Below are positions 1-7,787 of a stretch of DNA of 64,000 nucleotides, one piece after another. This stretch comes from Mycobacterium sp. BK086 (lineage in GTDB: Bacteria > Actinomycetota > Actinomycetes > Mycobacteriales > Mycobacteriaceae). Within the stretch, counting starts at the first letter, position 1; each line of letters begins with the position of its first letter. The stretch covers positions 186,001-250,000 of the forward strand of contig SNWL01000009.1 of NCBI GenBank assembly GCA_004362315.1, given 5' to 3'. Made by a program: the position numbers and the translations under genes. The notes under the pieces were generated by a model. The model was not told the DNA's origin and did not search any database. It saw only the letters and a program-made list of their open reading frames with translations.

Positions 1-599
1 GCCCGCATCAAGACCAGGTAGTCACTGTTCATCGAGCCCGCCGCGTCGGGGGAGATCACTCCGGCCAGTCGGAACATCGCGTAGGGCAGTCCGCTGTCGG
101 TGATCACCTTTTCGGCGAGCACTTTGTCCTCGCCGTATTGATCGATCGGATTCACCGGCGTCTGCGGGGTGATCAGTTCGGGGTGGCGATACGGATTGCG
201 TGAGCCGTAGACGGACGCACTGGATGCGTACAGCAGCGCCGGCGGTGTCGGCAGAGCGGCGGCAGCCTTGACCAGGGCAGTCGTACCACCCACGTTGACC
301 CGGCGGGCCAACGTGGGATTGTGGTACGACGCAGGCGCGAGCATCGCGGCCAGATGCACGATCGCAGTGGGTGGATGCTCGGCGACCAGACGGTTTACCG
401 CGTCGGCGTCGGTCAGGTTGGCGTAGACCGGCACGAAAGTCCCGGGGTGGCCCGCGTTGGCGAGCCGGTCCGCAAGCGCCGCGGATGCCGGCGTCTCGAG
501 GTCGGTCGCGATCACGGTATGCCCGCGCTGCAACAGGATCTCGGCGCAGCGTGAACCGACTTGGCCGAATGCTCCGGTGACCAGAACGGTGTGTGACAT
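1..599 (-). CDS. NAD-dependent epimerase/dehydratase family protein (partial)
   Basis: This reads leftward off the window edge, so about 200 N-terminal residues are present and the C-terminus is missing. The start ATG is at 599-597. The N-terminus has the extended-SDR NAD-binding loop TGAFGQVG (GxxGxxG), and further on SSASVYG and YGEDK supply the catalytic Ser and Tyr-x3-Lys of the UDP-glucose 4-epimerase-like family. It should use NAD(P) on a nucleotide-sugar or related carbonyl/hydroxyl substrate, which cannot be named from this fragment. Its start overlaps the stop of the upstream SnoaL-like gene (ATGA), so the two are probably translated together. Confidence 0.85.
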   Translation of the reverse strand, partial: MSHTVLVTGAFGQVGSRCAEILLQRGHTVIATDLETPASAALADRLANAGHPGTFVPVYANLTDADAVNRLVAEHPPTAIVHLAAMLAPASYHNPTLARRVNVGGTTALVKAAAALPTPPALLYASSASVYGSRNPYRHPELITPQTPVNPIDQYGEDKVLAEKVITDSGLPYAMFRLAGVISPDAAGSMNSDYLVLMR

Positions 600-1099
600 C
601 AAACCATGCCTCGCTTTCGTGCCAGCCGCGCCGCGGAGTCCCGCAGGCGTGGTGAAATTCTCAGGGAGAAAAGGGGATTGAAGACGTCTTCACGCAGCCG
701 GGTCAGGGTGGACGTCTTGATCCGCCACTGACCGTCGGTCTTCTCATAGGTCTCGTGGTAGTGGCCGTAACCCTGCAGGTTGACTCCGGGGGCCAGCCGC
801 ACGATGTCGTTGAGCGCCCAGATGCCGGTCGCGGTGGTCGGCGACGTCAGGTGGATCTCCGGCGCGTGGACCTGATGGACCGTGGGCTGTGACGGCTTGC
901 CGAGGGTCTTCTTGATGAATGCGATCATGTTGTCGGCGCCGGTGATGACGACCCCGCCCGACGGCGTGGTGTCACTGACGAAGTCGTCGGTGAAAACGCC
1001 CCGCCAGCCCGCCCAGTCCTTGGTGTCCAGCAGGCGGCAGTATCGGGCTTTCAGTTGCTTGATCGCTTCGACATCTGCCCAGTCATCCGCGTCGGTCAT
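599..1099 (-). CDS. SnoaL-like / NTF2-fold protein
   Basis: A 166-residue protein of the SnoaL-like NTF2 fold, a cone-shaped alpha+beta barrel used by small isomerases, dehydratases and ring hydroxylases. The N-terminus IKQLKARYCRLLDTKDW is the characteristic first helix, followed by FTDDF; the C-terminal strands carry TYEKTDGQWRIKTSTLTR. The product itself could be an enzyme or an accessory subunit; the fold does not fix the substrate. The downstream epimerase-like gene overlaps it by one base at ATGA. A 61-base divergent gap separates it from the TetR gene at 1161, so that regulator may control it. Confidence 0.8.
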   Translation of the reverse strand: MTDADDWADVEAIKQLKARYCRLLDTKDWAGWRGVFTDDFVSDTTPSGGVVITGADNMIAFIKKTLGKPSQPTVHQVHAPEIHLTSPTTATGIWALNDIVRLAPGVNLQGYGHYHETYEKTDGQWRIKTSTLTRLREDVFNPLFSLRISPRLRDSAARLARKRGMV

Positions 1100-1160
1100 C
1101 GCAACAGGCTAGCGAACGGCCTCCTTTGGGACACTGAGCAACCCGATTAAACTCATCCGA

Positions 1161-1802
1161 ATGGCAAAGGCATCGTCTCCGGAGCGGCGGGGCGGTCGGC
1201 CCACGCAGGCCGAGGCCGCGGCCCTTCACCAACGCCTGCGAGAAGCGGCGGTCAAGACTTTCCTGGAGAACGGCTACGACGCGACGACGATGGTGGCGAT
1301 CGCCGAGGCCGCCGGAATCACCAAACCCACGCTGTATGCGCGCTATCCCGACAAGCGCGCGGTGTTTCTTGACGTCATTCCCTGGGCCTTCAGCCGCGCC
1401 GTGCAGGTCGATACGCCGGACGCGGCCGACGATGAGGACTTGCGCAGCGCTCTGGTGGCCGTCGGCGAGGGCGCGCTGCGGCACGCGCTGAACCCCGACA
1501 TCGTCCAGCTGCACAAGATCGCCCGCAACGAGGCGCACCGGTTTCCCGAATTCAAGCTCAGCGCTGAGTCACTCGGCTGGGCAAGCCGCCAGCAGCAGGT
1601 GATGGACCTCCTTCGGCGCCACGCCGAGGCGGGCACCATCGAGGTCGAGGATATCGAGCTGACGGCCGAGCACTTCCTGGCCATGGTCGAGGTCTTGCCC
1701 GCCCGACTGGCCGATTTCGGCCTCTATCGCACCCGCAAGGAGGCGCGGCGCCGGTTGCTGCACGCGGTCGATCTCTTCCTGCACGGAGTGCTCGCCCGCT
1801 AG
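1161..1802 (+). CDS. TetR/AcrR family transcriptional regulator
   Basis: A 213-residue regulator with the TetR helix-turn-helix in the first 65 residues: a helix ending FLENGYDATT, then IAEAAGITKPTLYARYPDK, which is the turn and recognition helix. The C-terminal two thirds would be the ligand-binding and dimerisation domain; nothing there identifies the ligand. It is divergent from the SnoaL-like gene and precedes the dioxygenase gene at 1838 by 35 bases. Local control of one or both sides is the usual arrangement for this family and is inferred here. No clear palindrome was found in the short 1100-1160 gap. Confidence 0.88.
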   Translation: MAKASSPERRGGRPTQAEAAALHQRLREAAVKTFLENGYDATTMVAIAEAAGITKPTLYARYPDKRAVFLDVIPWAFSRAVQVDTPDAADDEDLRSALVAVGEGALRHALNPDIVQLHKIARNEAHRFPEFKLSAESLGWASRQQQVMDLLRRHAEAGTIEVEDIELTAEHFLAMVEVLPARLADFGLYRTRKEARRRLLHAVDLFLHGVLAR

Positions 1803-1837
1803 TTCCGAAAAACTTTACGCCGGGGTATGGTTACGGC

Positions 1838-2662
1838 GTGGCAATGACGCTCCCGGTCACCGACCTCGCACCCCATATCGCCTCGGAGGTCCTCGCGACC
1901 AAGGACGAGCTGCTGGCCGGCGTGCACGCCGAAGCGCTGCGTGACCTGCTGGAACGGCGCGGCGTGCTGGTGTTCCCCCAAATCGGATTCACCGATTCTG
2001 AGCAGGTCGAATTCACCAGGACGCTGGGCACATTCGCCGCCGAGCGCACCGGTGAGGAGGTCTACTCCGTCACCCTGGACACAAACATCAACCAGCTGGC
2101 CGATTACCTCAAGGGCTCGCTGTACTGGCACATCGACGGAACCATGAACGAAGTGCCGATTCGGGCCTCGCTCCTGTCCAGCAAGGTCGTATGTCCGGAC
2201 GGCAGCGGGGACACCGAGTTCGCGAACACCTACGCGGCCTACGACGCGCTCGACGACGCGGACAAGCAGGCACTGGAATCGCTGCGGGTGATGCACTCCG
2301 CGTGGAACACGCTGTTCTACTACGAGCCCGAGCCGAGCTTCAAGACCCTGCGGACGATGATGGCGATCGGTGATCGCGAACTGCCGCTGGTGTGGAATCA
2401 CCGCTCCGGGCGCAAGTCGCTGGTGCTGGGTTGTACCGCGCACCACGTGGTGGACATGGATTTCCGAAAGAGCACCGAACTCCTTGTCCGCTTGCGGGAT
2501 TGGGCCACTCGACCCGAGTTCGTCTACCGGCACACGTGGTCGGTGGGCGACCTGGTCATCTGGGACAACACCGGCACCATGCACCGCGCAACGCCGTATG
2601 ATCCGCAGGCCGGCAGGCTGCTGCACCGCACCAAATTGGAAGGCGAGGAACCGTTCGCCTGA
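1838..2662 (+). CDS. TauD/TfdA-family 2-oxoglutarate-dependent dioxygenase
   Basis: A 274-residue Fe(II)/2-oxoglutarate dioxygenase. The facial triad is visible as H98-x-D100 in YWHIDGT and a distal H249 in TMHRATPYDP, with R260 or R264 near the C-terminus likely to bind 2-oxoglutarate. Family members cleave taurine, alkyl sulfates, 2,4-D and similar compounds by hydroxylation next to a leaving group; the substrate here is unknown. The start is GTG at 1838; ATG at 1844 is an alternative. The stop overlaps the start of the LLM gene (TGATG), opening a coupled five-gene run to 6986 that includes a sulfotransferase, which makes a sulfated substrate worth considering. Confidence 0.86.
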   Translation: MAMTLPVTDLAPHIASEVLATKDELLAGVHAEALRDLLERRGVLVFPQIGFTDSEQVEFTRTLGTFAAERTGEEVYSVTLDTNINQLADYLKGSLYWHIDGTMNEVPIRASLLSSKVVCPDGSGDTEFANTYAAYDALDDADKQALESLRVMHSAWNTLFYYEPEPSFKTLRTMMAIGDRELPLVWNHRSGRKSLVLGCTAHHVVDMDFRKSTELLVRLRDWATRPEFVYRHTWSVGDLVIWDNTGTMHRATPYDPQAGRLLHRTKLEGEEPFA

Positions 2663-3789
2663 TGGACGTCAAGCCTGCCGCGTTCCTGCGCACCACGCTT
2701 CCGCTGGATCTGTCTTCTCTGACCGGCCTGGACAGCGGCCGGTACCACTCGGTGTGGTTGCCCGACCACATGGTGAGCTTTTGGCCGGATGCCCTGTGGA
2801 CACCGGAATTCACCGATCTGGCAACGGTTTCGCCGTCACCGCACCGCCATCTCGACGGGATGGCGGTCGCCGCGGCCGCGGCCGTGCTGACGTCGAACGT
2901 ACCGTTGGCGACCAGCGTCGTGGACACCGTTCGCCGCCACCCGGCCCTGCTCGCGCAGAGTGCGCTGACCATCGATCATCTGTCGCGCGGGCGATTCATT
3001 CTGGGCCTGGGCAGCGGTGAAAACGAGAACATCGTGCCGTATGGGTTCGACTTCGCCACACCGGTGAGCCGATTCGAGGAGGCGCTGAAAGTCATTCGGC
3101 TGCTCTGGGATAGCCCGGGACCGGTGGATTTCGACGGCCGGTTCTATCGCCTCGAGCGCGCGCGGTTGGACACCGAGCCCTACGAGGGACGCGTCCCCCC
3201 GATCTGGATCGGCGCCAGCGGACCACGGATGCTCGACATCGTCGGGCGCTACGCCGACGGGTGGTGGCCGGCCGGCGCCTGGACGCCCGAGCACTATGCG
3301 GAAATGCTTGGCGTGGTACGCAAGTCGGCCGAGCGTGCCGACCGCGATCCTTCTGTGATCACGCCGTGCTTCGTACAGGTGTGCCTGATCGGCGCGGATG
3401 ACGCTGCGATCGAGCGGATCGTGCGCGCGCCCCTGGTGGCGAGCTTCCTGCTGCAAGTGTCGGCCGAGGTGCTGCGCGGCTTCGGTTTCGACCACCCGAT
3501 GGGGGAGGACTGGGGTGGGTTTCACGACATCGATCCTGTGACCATGACCCGGGATCGCATCCTTGACTTCCTCGGCCGTGTCGATCCCGAGGCGATCCTG
3601 GCGGTGGTCCCGCATGGCACCCCCACCGAGGTCGCGCGGATCATCAAGTCCTATGTCGATGCCGGGCTTCGGGTTCCCAAGATCCTGGACTACAGCACGA
3701 TGGCCGGTTTGGAGTTCGGTGCCGAGTCGGCGGCCAATGTGCGCAGGACGGAAGACGAATTGCTGACGTTGTGTGGAGAAGGGGCATGA
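2662..3789 (+). CDS. LLM class flavin/F420-dependent oxidoreductase
   Basis: A 375-residue luciferase-like TIM-barrel oxidoreductase. Typical motifs are the early YHSVWLPDHM, the central SRGRFILGLGSGENEN, and VPPIWIGASGPRMLDIVGRYADGWW. In mycobacteria many relatives use coenzyme F420 and others FMN; the sequence alone does not decide. Likely role: reduction or oxidation of a ketone or alcohol, or monooxygenation, in a catabolic route. Translation is coupled at both ends: its ATG overlaps the upstream stop, and its own stop overlaps the sulfotransferase start (ATGA at 3786). Confidence 0.88.
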   Translation: MDVKPAAFLRTTLPLDLSSLTGLDSGRYHSVWLPDHMVSFWPDALWTPEFTDLATVSPSPHRHLDGMAVAAAAAVLTSNVPLATSVVDTVRRHPALLAQSALTIDHLSRGRFILGLGSGENENIVPYGFDFATPVSRFEEALKVIRLLWDSPGPVDFDGRFYRLERARLDTEPYEGRVPPIWIGASGPRMLDIVGRYADGWWPAGAWTPEHYAEMLGVVRKSAERADRDPSVITPCFVQVCLIGADDAAIERIVRAPLVASFLLQVSAEVLRGFGFDHPMGEDWGGFHDIDPVTMTRDRILDFLGRVDPEAILAVVPHGTPTEVARIIKSYVDAGLRVPKILDYSTMAGLEFGAESAANVRRTEDELLTLCGEGA

Positions 3790-4955
3790 CCGAGGGACTG
3801 GATGCCGCAGGGCTGCTGGCCAGGGCGCGAGCCGAGACGGGGTGCGACGACTTCGGTGACCCGACCCTGCCGGAGCGGTTCGCTGCGGCCGTCGATCATC
3901 TGAACGGTATCGGCCTGGACGCCAACGGGATTGCCGAAGCGGAGCGCGTGTGCCACTGGCTGCTGACCTCGCGATTGGAACTCCTTGCCGACCGGACCCG
4001 CTTCCCGATTGCCGACGAGGTGATCGATCGGCCGATGTTCGTCACGGGTGAGCCCCGTTCGGGGACCACGCTCATGCACGCGCTGATGTCGGTGGATCCA
4101 CACGGGCGGGCGCTGCGGTTCTGGGAGGTGATGTACCCCTCGCCGCCACCCGGGCTGGCAGGACCCGACGATCCCCGCCGCGACAGAGCCGACGCGGACT
4201 GGCGCGAGATCAACGCCAAGATGCCCAAATGGCTGCACAGCCACCCCTACAACGACATGCTCGGCGACGGCCTTCCCGAAGACGAACGCACCTGGGCCTT
4301 CGACTTTCGGGTGATGACGCCCACCGCGTGGTGGCGGGTGCCGATGCAGACAGTGGTCGGTGGCCTGCCGACGGATCCCGCGGCGCAGTACCGCCTCCAC
4401 AAGGCGATGCTGCAGCAGTTCCAGTATCGCCGGGAGCCGAAGTACTGGGTGTTGAAGGGATTCCACGGTTTTCGGCTGGACGCCTTTTTCGACACCTATC
4501 CCGATGCGAATCTGCTGTGGTTGCATCGCGATCCGGTCCAAGTCGCGGCGTCGCGCACGATGATGATGGCCGACATCCTCGACGGCATCGTCGGGCCGAT
4601 CGACCTGCAGGCGGCCGCGAAGATGCATCTCGAGCTGACCAGGGCCGGCATCACCAACACGATGAGTCACCCGATGGTGGACGATCCGCGGATCATGCAC
4701 ATCCCGTACACCGACTTCGTCGCCGACCCGATCGAGACGGTGCGGGGCTACTACACCTTCTGCGGGCGCACACTGACCGCCGACGCCGAAGCCGCGATGC
4801 GGGACTACTTGGCCAACAACCGCGGCGATCGTTACGGCAAGTTCGCATACTCCACCTCGTTGCTGACCGATATCGGCGAGAGCCTCGACGATCTGCACGC
4901 CGAATTCGCGCCGTTCCGAGAACGTTTCGGCGTGGTGATCGAGAAGCGGGGCTGA
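3786..4955 (+). CDS. Sulfotransferase family protein
   Basis: A 389-residue protein of the sulfotransferase fold that transfers sulfuryl from PAPS. The 5'-phosphosulfate loop is at residues 87-100 (TGEPRSGTTLMHAL), and the 3'-phosphate-binding region is seen in LLWLHRDPVQVAASR. The many mycobacterial members of this family have mostly unknown acceptors. The start chosen is the ATG overlapping the LLM stop; an in-frame start five codons earlier lies inside the preceding gene. Having this donor enzyme in the same coupled run as a TauD-like enzyme and an LLM enzyme is notable. Confidence 0.87.
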   Translation: MTEGLDAAGLLARARAETGCDDFGDPTLPERFAAAVDHLNGIGLDANGIAEAERVCHWLLTSRLELLADRTRFPIADEVIDRPMFVTGEPRSGTTLMHALMSVDPHGRALRFWEVMYPSPPPGLAGPDDPRRDRADADWREINAKMPKWLHSHPYNDMLGDGLPEDERTWAFDFRVMTPTAWWRVPMQTVVGGLPTDPAAQYRLHKAMLQQFQYRREPKYWVLKGFHGFRLDAFFDTYPDANLLWLHRDPVQVAASRTMMMADILDGIVGPIDLQAAAKMHLELTRAGITNTMSHPMVDDPRIMHIPYTDFVADPIETVRGYYTFCGRTLTADAEAAMRDYLANNRGDRYGKFAYSTSLLTDIGESLDDLHAEFAPFRERFGVVIEKRG

Positions 4956-4957
4956 CG

Positions 4958-5791
4958 GTGCACGAGCGGGTATCGGTCCACGACGTCACGTTCCTCGGGG
5001 CGAGACCGGCCGAGTTGCAACGTATCTGGACAACGCTCGGCGTGCGGCGCCTCAGCGTCATCGATACCCAATTCCTCGAGCCCGAGTTCCGGCACCTGCT
5101 CGATGGCGGCGAATATTTGATTCAAGCGATCTGCCACGTGTTCGGGGCCGGCCGGGTGCCCGCCGACGAGTCTTCGGTAGCCGCCGCCCGCGCCGCGCTG
5201 TCCCGTCTGATCGATGCTGCGGCCGCCGCCGGGGCCACCTGTATCTACCTGCTGACCGGCGGCCGCGGCGAATTCGGCTGGGAGCAGGCAGCCGAACGAT
5301 TCAGCGACGCGATTGAACCATGTGTGCGCGAGGCCGCGCAAGCCGGCGTCAGCCTGGCCATCGAGAACGCGTCCAGTCTGTACGCAGACATCCACATGGC
5401 GCACAGTCTGCGCGACACCATCACCCTCGCGGAGACCGCGGGACTCGACATCTGTATCGATCTGTTTCACTGTTGGGCTGAGGCGGACCTCGGCGGGCAG
5501 CTGAGATCGGCGCTTCCGCGGACACGGCTCATTCAGCTGAGCGACTATGTGCTGGGTGACCGCGCATTGCCGGCCCGGGCGGTGCCCGGCGACGGTGTGA
5601 TTCCGATCGAAACCATTGTGGCGCAGGCATTGACCGACGGCTACGAGTTCGGATTCGACCTGGAGCTGCTCGGGCCGCGTATCGACGCGGAGGGCAGATT
5701 GGCCGCCGCCCGTCGGGGGTGCGAGGTGGTCGGCGCGATGCTCGATCGGCTCGGCGGCGCAGATGTGGAGGAGTCCGGTGGCATTCGGTGA
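4958..5791 (+). CDS. Sugar phosphate isomerase/epimerase-like TIM-barrel protein
   Basis: A 277-residue protein of the xylose-isomerase-like TIM-barrel superfamily. Likely metal-binding residues at strand ends are visible in LAIENAS, DICIDLFHCWAEAD, RLIQLSDYV and FDLELLGPR, that is Glu, Asp/His, Gln/Asp and Glu. Members isomerise or epimerise sugars or keto acids, and some act on cyclic polyols; no substrate can be assigned. The start is the GTG at 4958, two bases after the sulfotransferase stop. Much longer in-frame open sequence upstream lies inside that gene and was rejected. The 3' end overlaps the next gene by 14 bases. Confidence 0.8.
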   Translation: MHERVSVHDVTFLGARPAELQRIWTTLGVRRLSVIDTQFLEPEFRHLLDGGEYLIQAICHVFGAGRVPADESSVAAARAALSRLIDAAAAAGATCIYLLTGGRGEFGWEQAAERFSDAIEPCVREAAQAGVSLAIENASSLYADIHMAHSLRDTITLAETAGLDICIDLFHCWAEADLGGQLRSALPRTRLIQLSDYVLGDRALPARAVPGDGVIPIETIVAQALTDGYEFGFDLELLGPRIDAEGRLAAARRGCEVVGAMLDRLGGADVEESGGIR

Positions 5792-6986
5792 TGGTGCGAA
5801 CGACGCGGCGCTGGCGGCCGCGTGGAACGAGTTCTGCGATCGGTTGAAAGCCGCTTGTACCCATGCGTTCAAGGATCTGAACGCGACGTCTGACGTCCAG
5901 CGCACCGATGCGTTCCGCTTTCTGACCCAGAATCTGGGCCAAGCCTTCGATCTCGCGCTGGAGACCCGCGATCCGCGCTATCCCAGTATCCATGCGTTCT
6001 GCAACCCCACCCGCAAGCTGGGCGGGGATTGTGCGGACTTCACCTATCAGCAGGCGTGGATCGACGGGGAGTCGACCTACCGGATCACCGGAACACGGGG
6101 AACCGCCAGGTTTTTCAACCTCACCGTGCAGGGTGCCCGGCCGAGCGGGCCGCACGTCCTGCACGAGCCGTTCGGCGACATGCCGCAGGCCAACCTGTTC
6201 GGCCATCAACTCCACATCGAATCCGACGGCACCTTCGAGCTGTACATCGGGGGAGCGCAGCGCGGGCCGAACTGGTTACCGACCACCGCCGAGTCGCGAA
6301 AGCTGTTCATCCGCCAGGGCTTCGACCACTGGGACGAGCGACCCGGCCGGCTGCTCATCGAACGGATCGACATGGACTCACCCAAGCCGATGCCGAGCGT
6401 CGCGCAGATGGTCGACGCGTGTGGGTGGGCCGGCGACTTCGTCACGGGGGTGATGACCAGCTGGCCCGAATTCCCCTTCACCTACGGCGGTGTCGACGGC
6501 GAGCACCCGAATCGGTTTCCGGCGATGGAAGCCAGCGATGCGGACAGCAAGCGCGGCCGGACAGCGGCGAACATGTACTGGGAGCTGGGGCCCGACGACG
6601 CGCTCATCGTCGAATTCGACGCCCACGAGGGCCTGTGGATGGTCACGAATATGGGGGCGTTCTTCACCAGCATGGACTTCCTGTATCGCCCGGTGAGCTA
6701 CACGCCGAGTCGCACGTCGGTCGACGGTGACGGCAAGATCCGGCTGGTTCTCGCCCACGACGACCCGGGCGTGTACAACTGGCTGGACACCCAGGGCTTC
6801 GAGCGCGGCAACCTCACCTATCGCCACATGCTCGAAGGGCAGCCCGCCGTGCTGAGCGCCCGGCTGGTGGCGCGGGCACAGCTCGATGGTGCGCTGCCAG
6901 CGGATACCAAGCGGGTCAACAGCTCTGAGCGCACTGCCCAGCTCTGGGAACGGTTTAACGGGGTGCGCGGCAGGTTTCCGTTGTGA
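5778..6986 (+). CDS. DUF1214-like protein of unknown function
   Basis: A 402-residue cytosolic protein (no signal peptide or membrane segment). A central stretch with DGTFELYIGG followed by NWLPTT resembles the hallmark of the DUF1214 family, whose members have no settled biochemical role and often sit in hydrophobic-compound catabolic clusters. The start is the GTG at 5778, preceded by a GGAG-containing site at 5767-5773; it overlaps the TIM-barrel gene by 14 bases. It is the last gene of the coupled run beginning at 1838 and ends 5 bases before the convergent crotonase gene. The family call rests on these short motifs only. Confidence 0.65.
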   Translation: MAFGDGANDAALAAAWNEFCDRLKAACTHAFKDLNATSDVQRTDAFRFLTQNLGQAFDLALETRDPRYPSIHAFCNPTRKLGGDCADFTYQQAWIDGESTYRITGTRGTARFFNLTVQGARPSGPHVLHEPFGDMPQANLFGHQLHIESDGTFELYIGGAQRGPNWLPTTAESRKLFIRQGFDHWDERPGRLLIERIDMDSPKPMPSVAQMVDACGWAGDFVTGVMTSWPEFPFTYGGVDGEHPNRFPAMEASDADSKRGRTAANMYWELGPDDALIVEFDAHEGLWMVTNMGAFFTSMDFLYRPVSYTPSRTSVDGDGKIRLVLAHDDPGVYNWLDTQGFERGNLTYRHMLEGQPAVLSARLVARAQLDGALPADTKRVNSSERTAQLWERFNGVRGRFPL

Positions 6987-6991
6987 CGCGG

Positions 6992-7708
6992 TTACTTGCC
7001 GCGGTTCATCACCCGATCGGCGGCGGCCCAGTGCTCGTCGGAAACCCAGAGCTCGGCGAACGCGTCGATGGCCTCGGCGGGTGTGACGCCGGCGATCACT
7101 TTCTTGATCGGACCAGCCGGGCGGTTGGCCAACGACCGTGCCAGCGTGCGCCATTCGTCGTCGAACGACGCGCGGGGGACCACCCGGTCGATCAGCCCCC
7201 ACCGTTCGGCCTCGCCGGCGGTGAGCACTGTGCCCGATCCCGCGAGCAGCAGGGCCTTGCTCTTGCCGACCAGCGCGGCCAGTCGCTCGGCGCCGCCCCA
7301 AGCCGGCATGATCTCCAGCGACACCTGGTTGAACCCGATCTTCACATCGTCGGCGGCCACCCGGATATCGGCGGCGACGGCGACTTCGGCTCCGCCGCCG
7401 AGAGCATGTCCGTTGAGTGCGGCGATCACGGGGGCGGGGAAGCCCGCGATCCGGTCACAGATGGCGCGCATCCGCGACGCCATCGCGGCGGCCTCCTCGG
7501 TGGTGCGCAACGCGGCAAGCTCCTTGAGGTCGCCGCCGGAGACGAACGCCCGGTCGCCACCGCCGCGGATGACCATGGCCTGCGCCCCGGCCGCGGCGTC
7601 GAGGGCCTCCTCGAGCTCACCCATGGTCGACAGCGCGATCGCGTTACGGGCATGGGGCCGGTCGATCGTGAGGACCACGAGTCCGTCGCTCCACTCAAGG
7701 TCGACCAT
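6992..7708 (-). CDS. Enoyl-CoA hydratase/isomerase (crotonase) family protein
   Basis: A 238-residue crotonase-fold protein, slightly short for the family (about 255). The oxyanion-hole segments are FVSGGDLKELA and ALNGHALGGGAEVA, and FNQVSLEIMPAWGG carries a candidate catalytic Glu. Likely role: hydration of an enoyl-CoA, or a related CoA-thioester reaction, in beta-oxidation of an unusual acyl chain. The start is ATG 7708, preceded by GGAGAACGAAC, in preference to upstream in-frame starts. It is divergent from the acyl-CoA synthetase at 7788 and shares with it a 79-base promoter region containing two inverted repeats. Confidence 0.88.
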   Translation of the reverse strand: MVDLEWSDGLVVLTIDRPHARNAIALSTMGELEEALDAAAGAQAMVIRGGGDRAFVSGGDLKELAALRTTEEAAAMASRMRAICDRIAGFPAPVIAALNGHALGGGAEVAVAADIRVAADDVKIGFNQVSLEIMPAWGGAERLAALVGKSKALLLAGSGTVLTAGEAERWGLIDRVVPRASFDDEWRTLARSLANRPAGPIKKVIAGVTPAEAIDAFAELWVSDEHWAAADRVMNRGK

Positions 7709-7718
7709 TGTTCGTTCT

Positions 7719-7754
7719 CCAATTTCGGTATTGGCATTCTCGTCGGTGGAGAAT
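7719..7754. promoter_or_regulatory. Divergent promoter region with two inverted repeats
   Basis: Two perfect short palindromes lie between the divergent crotonase and acyl-CoA synthetase genes. CCAAT and ATTGG (7719-7723 and 7730-7734) are separated by 6 bases; ATTCTC and GAGAAT (7736-7741 and 7749-7754) by 7 bases. Their placement suggests regulator binding between the two start codons, but no regulator is assigned. The second repeat has the opposite arm order from the TGAGAA...TTCTCA sites elsewhere in the window. Confidence 0.35.
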
Positions 7755-7787
7755 AGCATCGCCAGGCGGAGCGGAAGTGAGGGTGGT

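Noticed and set aside
1120-1142. TTTGGGACAC upstream of the TetR gene as a DosR box.
   Set aside because: Only one half-site is recognisable and the AGTCCC half is absent; fewer than half of the consensus positions match.
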